Positions 35,506 to 47,890 of a stretch of DNA of 64,000 nt are shown piece by piece. The stretch's first letter is position 1, and the number at the start of each line of letters is the position of its first letter. The notes under the pieces are model-generated. The model saw only the letters and a list, made by a program, of their open reading frames with translations, was not told the origin of the DNA and did no database searches. Made by a program: the position numbers and the translations under genes. The DNA is from Ophioderma brevispina (taxonomy: Eukaryota; Echinodermata; Ophiuroidea; Amphilepidida; Ophiodermatidae), in assembly GCA_023653785.1 (NCBI GenBank), contig JAMKCH010010179.1:1-64000 (forward strand), given 5' to 3'.

Positions 35506-35639
35506 CTATGATCTTCCCTCCCTTGATGAGGTATTTTCTCCAAAAAGCGAAGTTCTATTCATGTACTCGCTCAAGTTTAATTTTTGTTTTACCTTAAGTT
35601 CGTAATATTAATTTAGGCATTATTTGTGGTCTGTGCCTA

Positions 35640-35765
35640 ACCTATGTTATTGACAAAACTGACGGTGGCGCTAAATGTGCAATCTCATGTAATTCCCTCG
35701 ATGTCGACTTGAGCACCAGAGAACTGAGTCAACCTTCAACTTCCAGGTAAGTCTCGGTAACTTTC
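35640..35765. repeat. DIRS-like right inverted terminal repeat
   Basis: Contains ggtggcgctaaatgtgcaat, ccctcgatgtcgacttgagc and caacttccaggtaagtctcg. Inverted relative to the left repeat and complementary to the right part of the internal region. Confidence 0.75.
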
Positions 35766-36215
35766 CAATTTTTCAGGGGGGGCAAGATTCCCCACAGGGG
35801 GGGCAGCTGCCCCCCCCTGCCCCCCCCTCTGGTTATGCCACTGATCCTGTATAGGTTATTCTTAATTCAGTGGGTGTGGTTTATCATGTTAACAAGAAAT
35901 TTGATTGTTTACGTCATAGCTCCGCCCATCCATTACTGGCTAATAGATGGATAGTGCATGCAGCAATTGCGTGGTGCAGTTGAATATAAGTCGCGCAAAC
36001 GGCGCGTTTATACTGCGTCGTACATGTCGCTTTGGTACGTCAAATTCAATTTACGCAGCGTGACAATCGCCACGCGATGACATTGGTTCCTTGGATTGAA
36101 ACATTTGTTTTCAATAGGGGGTGCAATTATTTAAATGAATAAAAAAGAATGATGTAACAATATTTTTGACAAATAAAGTATGTTGATAAAAAGCAGAAAT
36201 GACACAAATGAGAAT

Positions 36216-36332
36216 GAGAATAAAAGATGATATTTCGGTATCGTGGTGCATCCGGCGCTCAAAATATTGGATGCCCATCCATTATGACACCATCTAAGAT
36301 GGCCAAAACAAAAAATATCATCTTTTATTCTC
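36216..36332. mobile_element. Small foldback MITE
   Basis: A 117-bp element with near-perfect inverted ends gagaataaaagatgatattt. No coding sequence. No target duplication defined. Confidence 0.7.
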
Positions 36333-36477
36333 TAATTGCACAAATCAGCCCGGAAGCCATCGCAAAACCACATGCCTAATGCTACAATCATAGAACAAAT
36401 GTTTGCAACACTTTGTCCAATTTGGGGGGGAAGCCAACCTATAAGGTAATTGTTTATCTGAGTCGTGTTGTCAGCAG

Positions 36478-38400
36478 CCTTGCCATGTCCCCCGATATTC
36501 ATTGATAGGGAGTGGCAAAGGATATGGTAAAGGGGACTTCAGACCCACACCTTCTAATGAACGATATGACTTGCCTAATCTGATCTCAGTTGTGAGTAAG
36601 GGTCTTGGTCTTGGTAGAATACAATCCATAACACCCCGAGTGGGGAAAAACGGATTGGTGACGTGTGTACGTGTGTGTGAAGCGAAGCTATTTAGTCCAG
36701 ATGATCTTGAAGTTGCTTTTTGAATGTCTTTGGCTCTTTGATTTGTACAAGTGAGTCTGGTAATGAGTTCCATTCTGTTACTGTTCTGGGTATAAATGAA
36801 TACTTATAGGTATCTGTATTTGCTGAGATGTTGATATTTATTTATTTATTTATAACATTCGGCGAACATGCCAGGCAAATTAAAGGGATGCCTACATACA
36901 CCAAAATCAAAAACGATACAAAAACAAAAAGAAAACACAAATACAAAACATGCCAACAGACTAAAGAAGCAAAACAAAAGCTAGAGAAAGATACAAAAGA
37001 ATGGGCTAGAAGAGGTGGGATTGGACAGCCAATTTGAAGGCTTGGAGGGAAGTGGACTTGACAATGGCTTCAGGTAGGTAATTCCAGAGTGAAGGAACGT
37101 ACGGGTAAAATGATGTCTTTGAAAGAGATAGGCGGCAAAAAGGGGGGTCAACCGCACAGGAATTAAGGTGACGCAGGCTAGCGCGGGGATGAGGTCTGTA
37201 ATGGTTGGGAGATGAACACAAACCATGGAAGATTTTGAACAAATGGCAGAGACTGGAAACGTCACGGCGCTTAGCAAGAGTTGGCAAATTAGATTTCAGA
37301 TTTCAGAGAAGCTCATCATGGGACAACTTCCATTGCTGCAAGATGACGCGACAAGCAAACCTCTGGGTGGACTCATTCCTATTAGTCAGCGTCTTGTTAA
37401 GCGGATGCCAGGTGATAGAGGCGTATTCAAGGATGGGGCGGACCAGGGCGAGGTATAACGTGCGACGTGTGTTGATGGGAGCTGAGTGAAAGGACCTGTT
37501 GATGAAGCCAATTGTCTTGCGAGCCTTTTTGCAAATGTGTTCGACATGAAGATGCCAAGAAAGTTTGTCAGTGAGATGAATGCCAAGGAATTTCGCAGAA
37601 GAAACCCGTTCAATGGGCTGGTTGTTGAGAGTCAGAGCAACATCTGGAAAAGGATCCTTCTTTGTGGAGATGATCATGAATTTAGTTTTAGAAGCAAGTT
37701 GGCAGTGAGATGATTCAGACGGAACCAATCATGAATGGAGTTTATATCAGACTGAAAATCAACCAAATCAGAAGGAACATCGATGGGTTTAAAGATGGTG
37801 GTATCGTCTGCATATAGAACAAGAGAACTATTTGGTGAAAATGAGGCAAGGCTAAGATCATTAACATAGATTAGAAAGAGGAGTGGTCCCAAGACAGAGC
37901 CCTGGGGAACACCAGAAAGAACAGGGACAGGATTAGAGTCAACACCATGAACAGCAACTAGCTGGGTTCTGCCAGAAAGGTAAGACCTAAACCAAGAAAG
38001 AAGTGGACCGGTAATACCAATAGCATGAAGCTTAAGATGTAGAGGACGATACGGCACACGGTCAAAAGCCTTGGACAGATATAAGATTTACTGTGTGATT
38101 TTCTGGTGGGGCGAGAGTTGTAGGTGAGTGGTTTTACCGGGTGCAGCAGGTTTTCTATTGGAATGGTGAGGTGACCCTGTCAAGCTCTCTGGAAGGCGGC
38201 GAGCCGGGTGATCTTTCTCCGGTCTGCTAATGGTTTTCCAACAGAGATCTTGTAACATGCCAGATACGCTGCACTGCAAGTTGTAATTGTTGCACACAAA
38301 GCGGGCTGCTCGACATTGAACTGTCTCCAGCTCAGATGTCAAATCAGCTGTGTAAGGGTCCCAGATGGCACCACAGTGGGGATGGGGATGGTTTCTATTA
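36478..38400 (-). mobile_element. LINE A, C-terminal part, split by LINE B
   Basis: On the - strand from 38400 the frame reads IWDPYTADLTSELETVQCRA and on to RPTRKSHSKSYI, an RT C-terminal segment, stopping near 38080. It resumes at about 36828 as NISANTDTYKYSFIPRTV then TEWNSLPDSLVQIKEPKTFK. The two parts join in one frame once LINE B is set aside. 5'-truncated and with one frameshift. Confidence 0.8.
36829..38081 (-). mobile_element. LINE B, CR1/Jockey-group, nested in LINE A
   Basis: 5'-truncated LINE on the - strand: SKAFDRVPYRPLHLKL, then SGVPQGSVLGPLLFLIYVND and LYADDTTIF (RT motifs A, B, C, 38080-37674), SAKFLGIHLTDKLSWHLHV (37600-37400), and a C-terminal RRDVSSLCHLFKIFHGLC to LWNYLPEAIV (37290-37010). 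It ends with an AAAT repeat tail (36833-36852). A 5-bp atatc repeat at both borders may be the target duplication. Confidence 0.85.
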
Positions 38401-39611
38401 TTGTATCAAGTGTGACAACTATTTTTCACTTGATTGTGTGAGAGAGATGCAAACATATTTTATCTGATTTTAGTTTTTGGCTCATAACTTTCAGATTTTC
38501 AACCAAATTTTCAGTTATTGCTTCTGATACCTCCTACTTTCTACTCTAGAAAGATTGTTGTCAAATAGGGACACTTTGGGAATGGTCAATAATAATAATG
38601 TGAGTGTCAACTTTTTATAGGTTTAGCCTGTCAACATGCTAGAAATATATAGGAAGAGTTTTTATGGAAGTTAAAAGTGGGTGACCCAATCGACAACCTT
38701 GCCCCCTTTTTACTCCATCAAAATTGAGGTTTTGCTATCAGAAGAAAGTTCTTATTTTTCTCATTACCGGTACCCCAGTGAAATTTTAGACCCAGGAAAT
38801 TTTTAATTTGATGAACAAAAACATCTCAAAATATGGTATTCTGCATTTATTCTTCTACTATCCAAACGGCTGGACTGGTTTAACTCAAAATTTGCAATCA
38901 GATGTTTTTTGTGATATGTTTCCATGTGAGGGTGAAATAATCATATGAAATCTACCTTGGTCGGGTCACCCACCTTTAGGACTTTTCTGCGATTTGTAAT
39001 TTGTTTCATTTAGTAGTGTGTAAGTGTCGTGATTGCTATATTTTCGTAATTAGGGTATGGTCACTGCAATTAAACTGCTGAATGTGACGCACACAGAATG
39101 CTGCAAACCGTACACAAACCATGATATTCTTTGTATGCCAAAAACACACGTCTCTGTATTTCATGTGTCAGTAACACCCACATTACATGGGATGTTGTAC
39201 AGGCATATGGATATAAGGAATATGAAGTTCCGTGACCATTTATAGGAAACTACAGATTTCATAATCAAGCATTGTTTGTGGGTCAGAATGTCCTTTTGAG
39301 GATATCCAGCTTACAAGGCAGGGTCTAGGATGTAGATGCCAAGAACATAATTACTGGAGGAAAAAAATTGACAATTTACCATATCAGGGCCAGTAAGTTG
39401 GGCATGTAGCAGGACTGTAATGCAGGATTTATTTTGGAAAAGGCGGACATTTTTGTAAAAGTGGACTTAACATACTAAAATGGTCCTTCTTTTGGACTTT
39501 TTAAATATCTCAACACCAAAAGTGGACTTTCTTGTCAAATGTTCTCTAAATATTGTATCTTTTATCAAAAAATTCAGCAAATTCCTGCAATATTACTGTT
39601 ATATTTTTCAG
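38400..39611. other. Intron sequence, no gene seen
   Basis: No coding support. The part near 38690-38830 resembles 15330-15500 and 40020-40200 (a dispersed repeat). Confidence 0.4.
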
Positions 39612-39696
39612 AATGCTGGGGTGGTAGTTATAACAAACCTAGAAGTTGAATCTAGACCGTGCTATGAACGTGTGTATGACTATGACGACGACTTCT
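39612..39696 (+). CDS. A2M-like exon 6 (MG6, before the bait region)
   Basis: An 85-nt exon, starting in phase 0 and ending with one extra base. Acceptor is atttttcag and donor is gtaagt. Residues read NAGVVVITNLEVESRPCYER then VYDYDDDF. In A2M proteins a 'xAGxxxxTN' stretch followed by a basic/proline segment and a cysteine lies just before the bait region, which matches. The acidic YDYDDDF tail may be the start of the bait region. Exon 5 ends in phase 0, so direct joining is possible, but the family's expected length says one or more exons between them are unseen. Confidence 0.8.
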
Positions 39697-40299
39697 GTAA
39701 GTACAAAAGATAACTACTTTACAAGTGAAAGTGTTTGGTGTCATAACTTGGTAAATATTGCTGTAGGGCTGAAAAGTATACATTTCTAGAAAGCAAACTA
39801 GCCCAGGAATCCAAATATTACAACCAAATTTGAAATAGCTGAATTTTTAAATTTTGAGAAAAGCATCAAAATATAATTTTTACCCTATTTTTTTGTTCAT
39901 TTATAAACATTTTGAAATAAAATGCTACATTTGTTTTGATAGTCTATAGAGACACTGCTTGAGGGTTTCTTATTTGGTCCATATCTGTTTTAAATTTCAT
40001 GGTGCACTTTTAAAGGGGCATCCACAACCTCGTCCCCCCTATTTACCTCGAAAAAGTTGAAATTTTTATATCATCTGAACCGTTAGCCTTAGTAATCCAT
40101 GTGTACCAAATCTTACGTGCAAATTCGGTCGTATCTGTAAGGAATTTTAATTTTGTATTTCTATCCATAACAGACAGAAATTACCGCACAGTGTCCTATG
40201 GGACCATGGGAAACAAGCATTTGCTCATAACACAAAACCGCAACCTCCGGATCAACTCAAATTTTGTGAATAAGCTTTTCTCAAGGATATCTTGTGAAC

Positions 40300-40760
40300 C
40301 ATGAATAAAACAAGGTGATTGGATTCACAAAATGCACCTTTAATCCCCAGATATCTACAGGCCAATTTTATTGGTTGTACATTGGGTTATGTGATATATT
40401 TAGAGACATGGTAAGAAAAGGTTTGTACAAATATATAAAGGTATATTTTGATTGGTTACTCAGAGGTTATATCATGTTATATCATGTAATGAGCCAACCA
40501 GAGATACTGTAAGAAAGGTGGTAGACCCCAGGGAACAGATTGCGTGGCATAAATCAGCTTGCAATGACAACCCCTGGAAACTTGTCTCAGTATATAAGAA
40601 AAAAATGGGAATTAAAATGTTATCTTTTGGAAATAATAATAATGATCTGGCCCAGCCCAAGCTACACCCACCCACCAAGTTTCGTGACCGTACGACCCCC
40701 GGCCTCCGAGAAAATAGGCGGACAGACAGACAGATACGCGTGGCCTATTATAATATAGAT
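40300..40760. repeat. Dispersed repeat also seen near 63290
   Basis: Contains agagacatggtaagaaaagg and tattttgattggttactcag, both with close matches at 63320-63400. It is followed by ccaagtttcgtgaccgtacg and an acagacagacag run, a module common in marine invertebrate genomes. Confidence 0.5.
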
Positions 40761-41043
40761 AATGATCAAAAAGAATTATCTAGGTGGCATATTGCTATTT
40801 TAGATTTTTCAAAGGTATGTTTTGTAAAGGCACTGCAATTTTTGGTAGTATAGTCTCCCTTCAATTAGCTTAGTGTAAACACTGCCATATTCAGCGTGTG
40901 TATCATATTTGGTAATTCCTTTGAAGGTTTTTATTTTTCAAAAGAAAACAACTGGTGTAATTCAGAAAGCCATTATTCTGGCTCAAATTTCCTTTTTTTC
41001 TTCTAAGGCCAAATCCTCAAGGATCACTACTGAGCAATAATTA

Positions 41044-41230
41044 GAGAATAAAGGTATAGATTTTGGGAACCGGTACTCTCTTTACGACGAATTGAAACCA
41101 AGGCGATACCATTATTTTGAGTGGAAGAACGAGGCCGGAGGCCGAGTTCTTCCACGCAAAAATAATGGTGTCGCCGGGTTCAATTCGTCGTAAAGAGAGT
41201 ACCGGTTCCCAAAATCATACCTTTATTCTC
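41044..41230. mobile_element. 187-bp near-perfect palindrome (foldback element)
   Basis: Arms of about 85 bp (gagaataaaggtatagattt and onward, including ggtactctctttacgacgaa) separated by a short gaggccggaggccgag centre. The right arm is the complement with few changes. Just outside, attcttaaacagc (41235-41247) and its complement (41538-41550) frame a further 300 bp and may be the ends of another element. Confidence 0.8.
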
Positions 41231-42314
41231 ATTCTTAAACAGCAATTATCATTTAAGGTCATCTTTAACCCAATTTCGCGATACTTTACGCCAATTACGG
41301 CTTAAATACAACAAGAAAGGACTGCCATCACCCAGTGAAAACAATCGAACAACCCGCTGAACGCAACGATCATACGCAACGAATCGCACCGTTGGCAGGC
41401 GCGCGCGAAAGTAGCAAAACGCGGTATGACGCGAGCGCTTCAACCTAAAAATAACTTCAATACGCAGCGCGTACTATCTGGGTTCAATTAAACGAATCGA
41501 ACCCGGGCATCAGCCAATGAAATTGCTTACATTTTCACAGCTGTTTAAGAATAAGTAATCTTTCCCTGAAGGTGAGAAATGAGAACTTCATTTTCTTGAC
41601 CAGGAATTGAACCTGGGTCTTCAGTTTACTCATATCTGCCAACCTTCCCCATTTTATAGGAATTGTCCCTATTTTGAACTCTCGAAGTTGCAAAAAATCA
41701 GAACAATGTGATTTCTGAAATTTAAAAAAAATGTCAGGGTAATCTTGAAATAATTGCCATAAAAGCCCAGAATATTGGAGCTTCGAAAATACTAAAAAGT
41801 GACTTTGGGGTGACTTTGCCCCTTTGTACTCCATAAGGGCCTTAAATAATTAAATGGGCCTTAAATAATTAATAAATGGGCCACAAATTCACGCCACCAT
41901 AAGGTTTTAGTGATGAGGGTTTTCGCGACACATGCATTCTGATATCCTGGTTCTCAATGTTGGCAAGTATTCTTCTCAGACACTGTGTCTAAGCTATCAA
42001 GACATGATGGTAATATATTGTGATCCTGTCTATTGCGCATCTATATTCAAGATACAAGATGTGTCTGTGAGATCTTATTTTTCTGTCTCTCGTCTGTCTG
42101 AACGGATGCGTTTCATTGTTTTATGCCATCATGGAATGTAGCTGTATTTGGCACATGGGTGGAAAAAAGTCTAAGGGTTGTGAACCTGCAGGTCAAAGGT
42201 CATCTATATGCCAATCTGCTTTAGAAACAAACAAATTGCCAAAAAGGGAATGTTGACCTGAGTCACAGAACAATGCGATGTCAAGGTCGGACAGGTGAAC
42301 TGTACCAGGTACTC

Positions 42315-42880
42315 GTAAACATTCCGGCCGTATTCCAAAAAGGTTGTTTACGCGCGATTTTAAGCTAAGCAACGTTTATATGTGAGATAAACGTATCGTT
42401 TTAAGTAAACGCAATTCAAAAAAAAAGAAGTTAAAGTTAAACGCGATTTTAACTGCGCCAAAATGATTGGAAATTTAAACTAGGTACGGGGCTAGTGTAA
42501 GAAGTGTTTAGTGTTGGTTTCAGTCAAGTGCACGGCCCATTGCACTCTCTAATTGGACAACAACTATAGTGATCCTATCATTCTAGCCAGTTGGCTTGTA
42601 TCACCTTAAAAAACGGTACGGAAACACCGTGATCCACTTGTGCGCTCAACCCTTAAAAAAACAAATTTAGGGGCCCTTTCTTCTTTATATACGTTCAAAA
42701 GTTTTAGCGGCTTTCAATAACTACGATGTTACTCGTGTTTGTAAAGCTTCTGTTTAAGCAATCCCAATGGTTTTGTTAAAAAATATTTAAAGGCGTTGTG
42801 CTTAAACGCAATTTTAAATTACGGGGATTTTAAGCTAAAATCTGCGGTTTAAGCTAAACCAAGTTTCGGAATAGGGCCCT
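42315..42880. mobile_element. Candidate MITE with ends ggccgtattccaaaa
   Basis: Left end ccggccgtattccaaaaagg; complement of right end gggccctattccgaaacttg. Both ends lead into ttaaac- and ttttaagctaa-rich arms. About 560 bp, non-coding. A target duplication was not resolved. Confidence 0.5.
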
Positions 42881-44689
42881 CCATGGTTTTTTTTTATCTA
42901 CAGTTTGGATTTAAAAAGCATTTTATCCCCATTGGCTAATAAGCCATTCCTCATGCATGTGTGTTTGTCTGTGTTGGTTCAAAGGTGTTGAAATTTATAA
43001 ATTTCCCAATTTGCATATTGTTTGATTGGCTCATTACTAAAAAAAGGTGATCTTCTACCAGATCCCATGTACATTGTCCAATTTGATGAAACTTGGTATG
43101 TGGGTTAGTGGTGCATGCATGCAAGTAATAACATTGCGTTGTGTTATCAGCATATTAATGACTCTTCTGCATATTTGCTTCCCGCCAGGGAGATCTTGCA
43201 ATGTATCTTGCAGTTTTTTTATGTTGAGTGTAAAGCTCCTAATTGAATTTGTAGACTGGTCGTTTAAACAATTCTGAAATTTTGGCTTGGCAAAATACAT
43301 TCAAAACTCGCTTTTGGGCCTTTTAATTACATGGTGTAACCTCAAAGTTTCACTTGCGCAATACAATGATTTATTTTTTTTACCCTCTTTTTCTGCAAGA
43401 CACAAGATCAACACCACGAATGAAGCAAAACAAAAGATGTAACCCAACTTGAAGTTAACTCAACATTTCATCCACTCTCTATTTATTTAGTTGATATCGG
43501 TTTCGTATGAATACCTGGTCTACACTGGGCCTGGATGGCAACCCAGGTGGTTAAAATTTTCAAGTACACTACTCAAAATGTACTTGTTAGAACTAAATTT
43601 CTTTAGGTGCACTTCGGAACACTCATCCGAGTACTTTCCAAGTGTACTGATAAATTTTGGAAATTTATAATTCGGGTAAGCCGGACCTGTTTTCTGGGGG
43701 GAAACGGGGAAAAAATGAATTAAAGAAGGGGGCAAAATATCAAAATGTGAGATTTTTACCACTGTTGGCCCCAATCTCTGAATTTTGCTGAATTCCTATT
43801 TTTTCTTTTGCGCATGGGCAAACTGAGTGAGGGGGGGGGGGGCAGAAATAAAATTTGGGGGGAGAATGCATTCAAAAAAGTACTACTTTCAAGTTCCTAA
43901 TTTGCACCTCAAGATTGTGCAGAGGAAACTACATTGAGCAAATGTATATTTTTTGAGGTGGCAACTTGAAAAGTAGTCAAAATTACCGCATCATACACTA
44001 GCTAATCAAGTTGTACCCAATTCAAATAGATATTCAAAATGTATTGGAAAGTACTATTGTTCGCGTCATATTTGAACCTTGGAATTTGCAGAGAAAACGC
44101 ATTTTTGACACATTTCATATGTACTGCCGACGTAATTAATATCAATTAACCACTGTATTTAAAAAGTACTTGTCTTAAACATAATCAAAATGTACTTGAA
44201 AAGTAGGCTGTCCAGCGTCATCTTATTTTTCTTTCAGAATAGCTAAAAAAAATTTCCCGATGGCGACATAATGTCGACATAACTTTTGAGTTAAAATCAA
44301 CCTGCGAATGCATCACTCAAACCCCAAAACATGCAACCATAGTGTACATGTGTTGCATCATGAAGCTCACATCACACCGCCAAAAACTTGCCCTAATATT
44401 CAATATAGCCTTCCGAATCTTGGGAGTATAACAATTAAACTGAACTGCAGGTTTATGGTAACAGAAAGGACCCTTCACTTGAATTATCTAATAATTCTAG
44501 AAACTCCGTAGATGTTTTGACTATTCCAAAGTATTTTGACTTATATTCCTCCCATTTCCATCCCAATTTACGGCGGGGCGGCCATTTTGAGAGTCTTACT
44601 TCTGGGATTGTAATTTCGCTTGAAACAAATGTTTTTACAGAATATGGCGACTTACGGAAATTATGTAATTTATGTATGTGTGTAGTAGT
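42881..44689. other. Intron sequence, no gene seen
   Basis: No supported coding frame. Several aagtact/agtactt motifs with caaaatgtactt (43560-44210) recur near 48020-48250, so a diverged repeat is present on both sides of the LINE at 44690-47890. Confidence 0.4.
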
Positions 44690-47600
44690 AAACCAAAGTT
44701 TTAAATCGGTTTTTTCCCCGTCAACGGGGGTGGCCGGATTCACACCTCACATTCGGCAGCAACCGCCCTTACTCCTTCTTCCATTTCAACAACCCGATTC
44801 AATTGTTATATTAGCCCCATTTTTCTGATTAAAGTATTCATTTGATTTTCAATTTATTGAGAAAAGATTCTCACAGGAAAGTACTTTGTTTATGATAAAA
44901 AGAGAGCAGGGGATCCCCTAGTGTTGTCTGTGCAAGTGCACCGGTTTAGATAGATTGCAACAAGGGAAAAAGGGAATTAACCGCAAGATGGTAAATTAGA
45001 AACTGCGTCAACTTGTTTATGCTTTAAGATAAAACATGTTACATGATCTGGGGATTTCCCCCTGAAGTTATAAATGTGACATTCTGCAATTCAGATGAAA
45101 TGTAATATTTTGTGAATCGATTTGACAATTGCCTAGGTTATGTTTATGCATGATGCTGTGGTATATCTATTTTAAGACTTGAAACTTTGTGAAATGATTG
45201 TAATAAAGCAAGTTGCAAGAGGTTAGATTTGCCATCAGCCAGAGTACTATAATCTAAGCAGTTTTGAACCTGCAAATAATTGCCGACCGTGTACTTGGTG
45301 CCAGTCTTTATTATATTAATCAAGTGCGCAAGGTGCTATAAAAATTATTCTACTGCCTGGTGAGCTGCCGTCTTTGAGCCAAAGTGCTGGGAATCAAAAT
45401 AAGGATTCCCAAATTGTGGAACAGATAGAAATGTTGTATATTATCCTGGACTGATATCTGTGGAATATTAGTGTCGTCGGGGACTTTTTTTAACCTTGTC
45501 ATCTTGAACTGCTGGACAAAAGTTACTTCAGGACTGAGAAGATCCCCGAAGGAATATTAACCTGAGGATGTTTTTAAGTGTGACTTTGCATGCTGTCATT
45601 TGGGTTCTCTTCGCTGTGATGACATATCAATCGTTGAACTGCAAAACCCTTCTTTTGGACATTAAGTATTAATCTTATAATTGGTGGTGTAATTTTACTA
45701 TATTGGTCTGTTGTTTTGGGACATACCACTTGCTTGAACCAAATCGAACTGATTAAAATCTTAATCTTGTATATTATATTGAATTCAGATCACTGTGCAC
45801 AAGGCTCATTCATTTGTGTTGAAAGGTAATTTCTGACCGGTTGACGTCTACGAGACATAACATAATTCATCCCTCCATCCTCACCCCAACCCTCCTTCTC
45901 CTCCACTTGGTCTTCCATGTCCCTTCCTTGGATGTCCCCTCCTCCTCAAACTCCCACCTCGAACTCAAAAGCCCTAGTTCTTAAGACATGCTCAACATCC
46001 TTCCTTAACACATGCCCATACCGACGACCATTCGCTTCGCCAACTGAATCCATCGCCTCCTTCCAAACCCAACATCTGCATCAAGTCCTCAGTCTTCATC
46101 CTATCCATCAACTTCACACCACACATCACTTTCATCATTGCTCTCTCTGTCCTCCTCAGAATCCCCATCTCATTTTTGCTCAGACACCACATATCGCTCC
46201 CACGCAGCATCACTGATCTCACAAAACTCTTATACACCATTCCTTTCATCTTCAAAGGATATCTTTTCCCTTGCAACAACTCCCCACATCCCTAAACTTC
46301 ATCACCCCTCCATACCTCACTCTAGCTGTCACAGCCACCTCGCATCTACCACCCCACTAACCTTGTCCCCTAGGTATGTGAACTCCTTCACTGACTCCAC
46401 CTCATATATTCACACAACTTTTCCTCCTGTTCCACCATTCCTCCAGCTCCCTTCTCGCATCTTCCACACATAAAATCTCTTGCCAAACTTGGGGTCACTC
46501 TCTTCACCTTTGTGCATCTCCCATGGATCCATTTCCCACATTTCTCACACCCCACTAAATTTGCTTTTACCCTCTTCCCACACACGCCACATGGGTCTAC
46601 CTTACTCACTACCACCTCCCTCTCCACCCCGCTCGCAAGCACTTTTGTCTTCCCAAGGTTTACCTTCAGACCCTTACTCTCAAAAACCTTCCATTTCCAG
46701 AACTTCTCCCTCAGTCCCTCCATTGTCTCGCACATTAAAATCTCACTCATCAAACCTTTTACACTATCTGTGACTACAATCACAATTGCAAAAATCAGTG
46801 GTGAAAGTACAGAACCTTGATACACACCCACCTTCACCTCAAACTCCTCAGACAAATCAGACCCCACTCTTAACTCGTCTTTGCTCCTCATACAAACTCA
46901 TCACTGCTCTAACCACTACTTCTGATATCTCTCTCTCTGCCTCATCGCCACTCCATCACTTCGGCGTCAGTACTCCATCAACTGCCTTTCCAAGTCTACA
47001 AAGCACATATACAACTTCTTCCCTTTAGCTTGATATTCCTCTTGCAACCTCCTCAAAATAAAGACTGCATCTATCGTTCCCCTCCCTGGCATAAACGCAA
47101 ATTGCATCTCATCCACTTCCACTATCTTCCGAAACCTAATCTCTAGAACCCTCTCCACAATTTTCAATGCATGCTCCAACAACTTCACACCCCTATATGC
47201 ACCACAACTCATTGCATCCCCATTCCCTTTAAAAATTGGAACTACCACACTCACTGCCCCACTCCTCTGGCATCCCTCCTCCATCTAACACTCTCTGACA
47301 CAACTCCATCATCACACTAACCCCCATCTCTCCACTTGCACTAATCATCTCAGCACTCACCTCTAGGGTTCCAGCTGCTTTCCTTTTTTCATTTCTCTAT
47401 TGCCTCACCATTCTTTTTCTTCCCCCGCGACCCTCTTACTGGCACCTTCCAACCACATCCAGCCCTACCTTCTGATCCCAACTCTTTCTTCCTCCTTTCA
47501 TGTTCTCCCATCTGCTCTTTCCATAACTCTACCCTCTATCTGCTCCCCCTCTACCTCTTATCTCTCTCACTGAAATTCACTTTCCATCACTTCCTCATAC

Positions 47601-47890
47601 ATCTTCCCCTTCCCCCTTTGACAAGCTCTTATCTCTTTTCCTCCTTTTTCATTGCTCAATATCTAGATACCTTGTTTGGATTCTCTCTCAACTCACTCTC
47701 AGCTCGCTTCTCTGCTCTTCCCTCCTAAGACTTCACGAAACAACCACTTTCTTCTGTTTCTTTGCATCGCTTCTTTTAGCCTCTTATACTCTCTTTTATT
47801 CTCTTCCTACTGTTTTTTTCTCATATCCTTCAATGCATCCTTCTTTCTCGCTATCGCCTCCTTTCCTTGCTTCCACCACCCCGTAAAAGT
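44690..47890 (-). mobile_element. RTE-like LINE, second copy (decayed, interrupted)
   Basis: The - strand reads GWWKQGKEAIARKKDALKDM (near 47880), MPGRGTIDAVFILRRLQEEY and MCFVDLERQ (47090-46970), GSDLSEEFEVKVGVYQGSVL (46870), a full cysteine-rich finger CGVCGKRVKANLVGCEKCGK to FMCGRCEKG (46600-46450), a C-terminal LLQGKRYPLKMKGMVYKSFV part (46270), and the ggccacccccgttgac tail at 44700-44745. Interrupted by a 1.05-kb insertion (44812-45864). Same family as 12304-15010. Confidence 0.85.
44812..45864. mobile_element. 1.05-kb insertion in the LINE, possibly a solo LTR
   Basis: Separates the LINE tail from its C-terminal codons. Ends are attgttatattag and gacataacata, a short tgttat / ataaca inversion, and attca flanks both sides (44807-44811 and 45865-45869). 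Size and TG..CA-like ends suggest a solo LTR, but no known LTR was recognised. Confidence 0.5.

Larger units (their letters stand above)
30416..35765 (+). mobile_element. DIRS-like tyrosine-recombinase retrotransposon (decayed)
   Basis: Diagnosed from structure and sequence. The left end (ctctggtgctccagtcgcc) and right end are inverted relative to each other, sharing gattgcacatttagcgccac. Near the right end an internal complementary region (35372-35505) joins the complements of both termini, as in DIRS elements, which replicate through circles. A gag-like frame lies at 30596, and an RT fragment of DIRS type at 32551-32664. No target duplication, as expected for this group. Heavily decayed. 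Confidence 0.78.
30302..35843. mobile_element. hAT-type MITE, split by a DIRS-like retrotransposon
   Basis: Perfect 15-bp inverted ends cagtggcataaccag with an 8-bp target duplication atcctgta at 30294-30301 and 35844-35851, the hAT signature. Arms are G/C-run rich (30302 to about 30415 and about 35766-35843). Everything between is a later DIRS-like insertion. Confidence 0.88.

Noticed and set aside
37205..37713. + strand frames over LINE B
   Set aside because: Antisense to a clear RT and C-terminal coding sequence on the - strand.
45917..46820. Long + strand frames opposite the second LINE copy
   Set aside because: Shadow frames; the RT and finger motifs are on the - strand.
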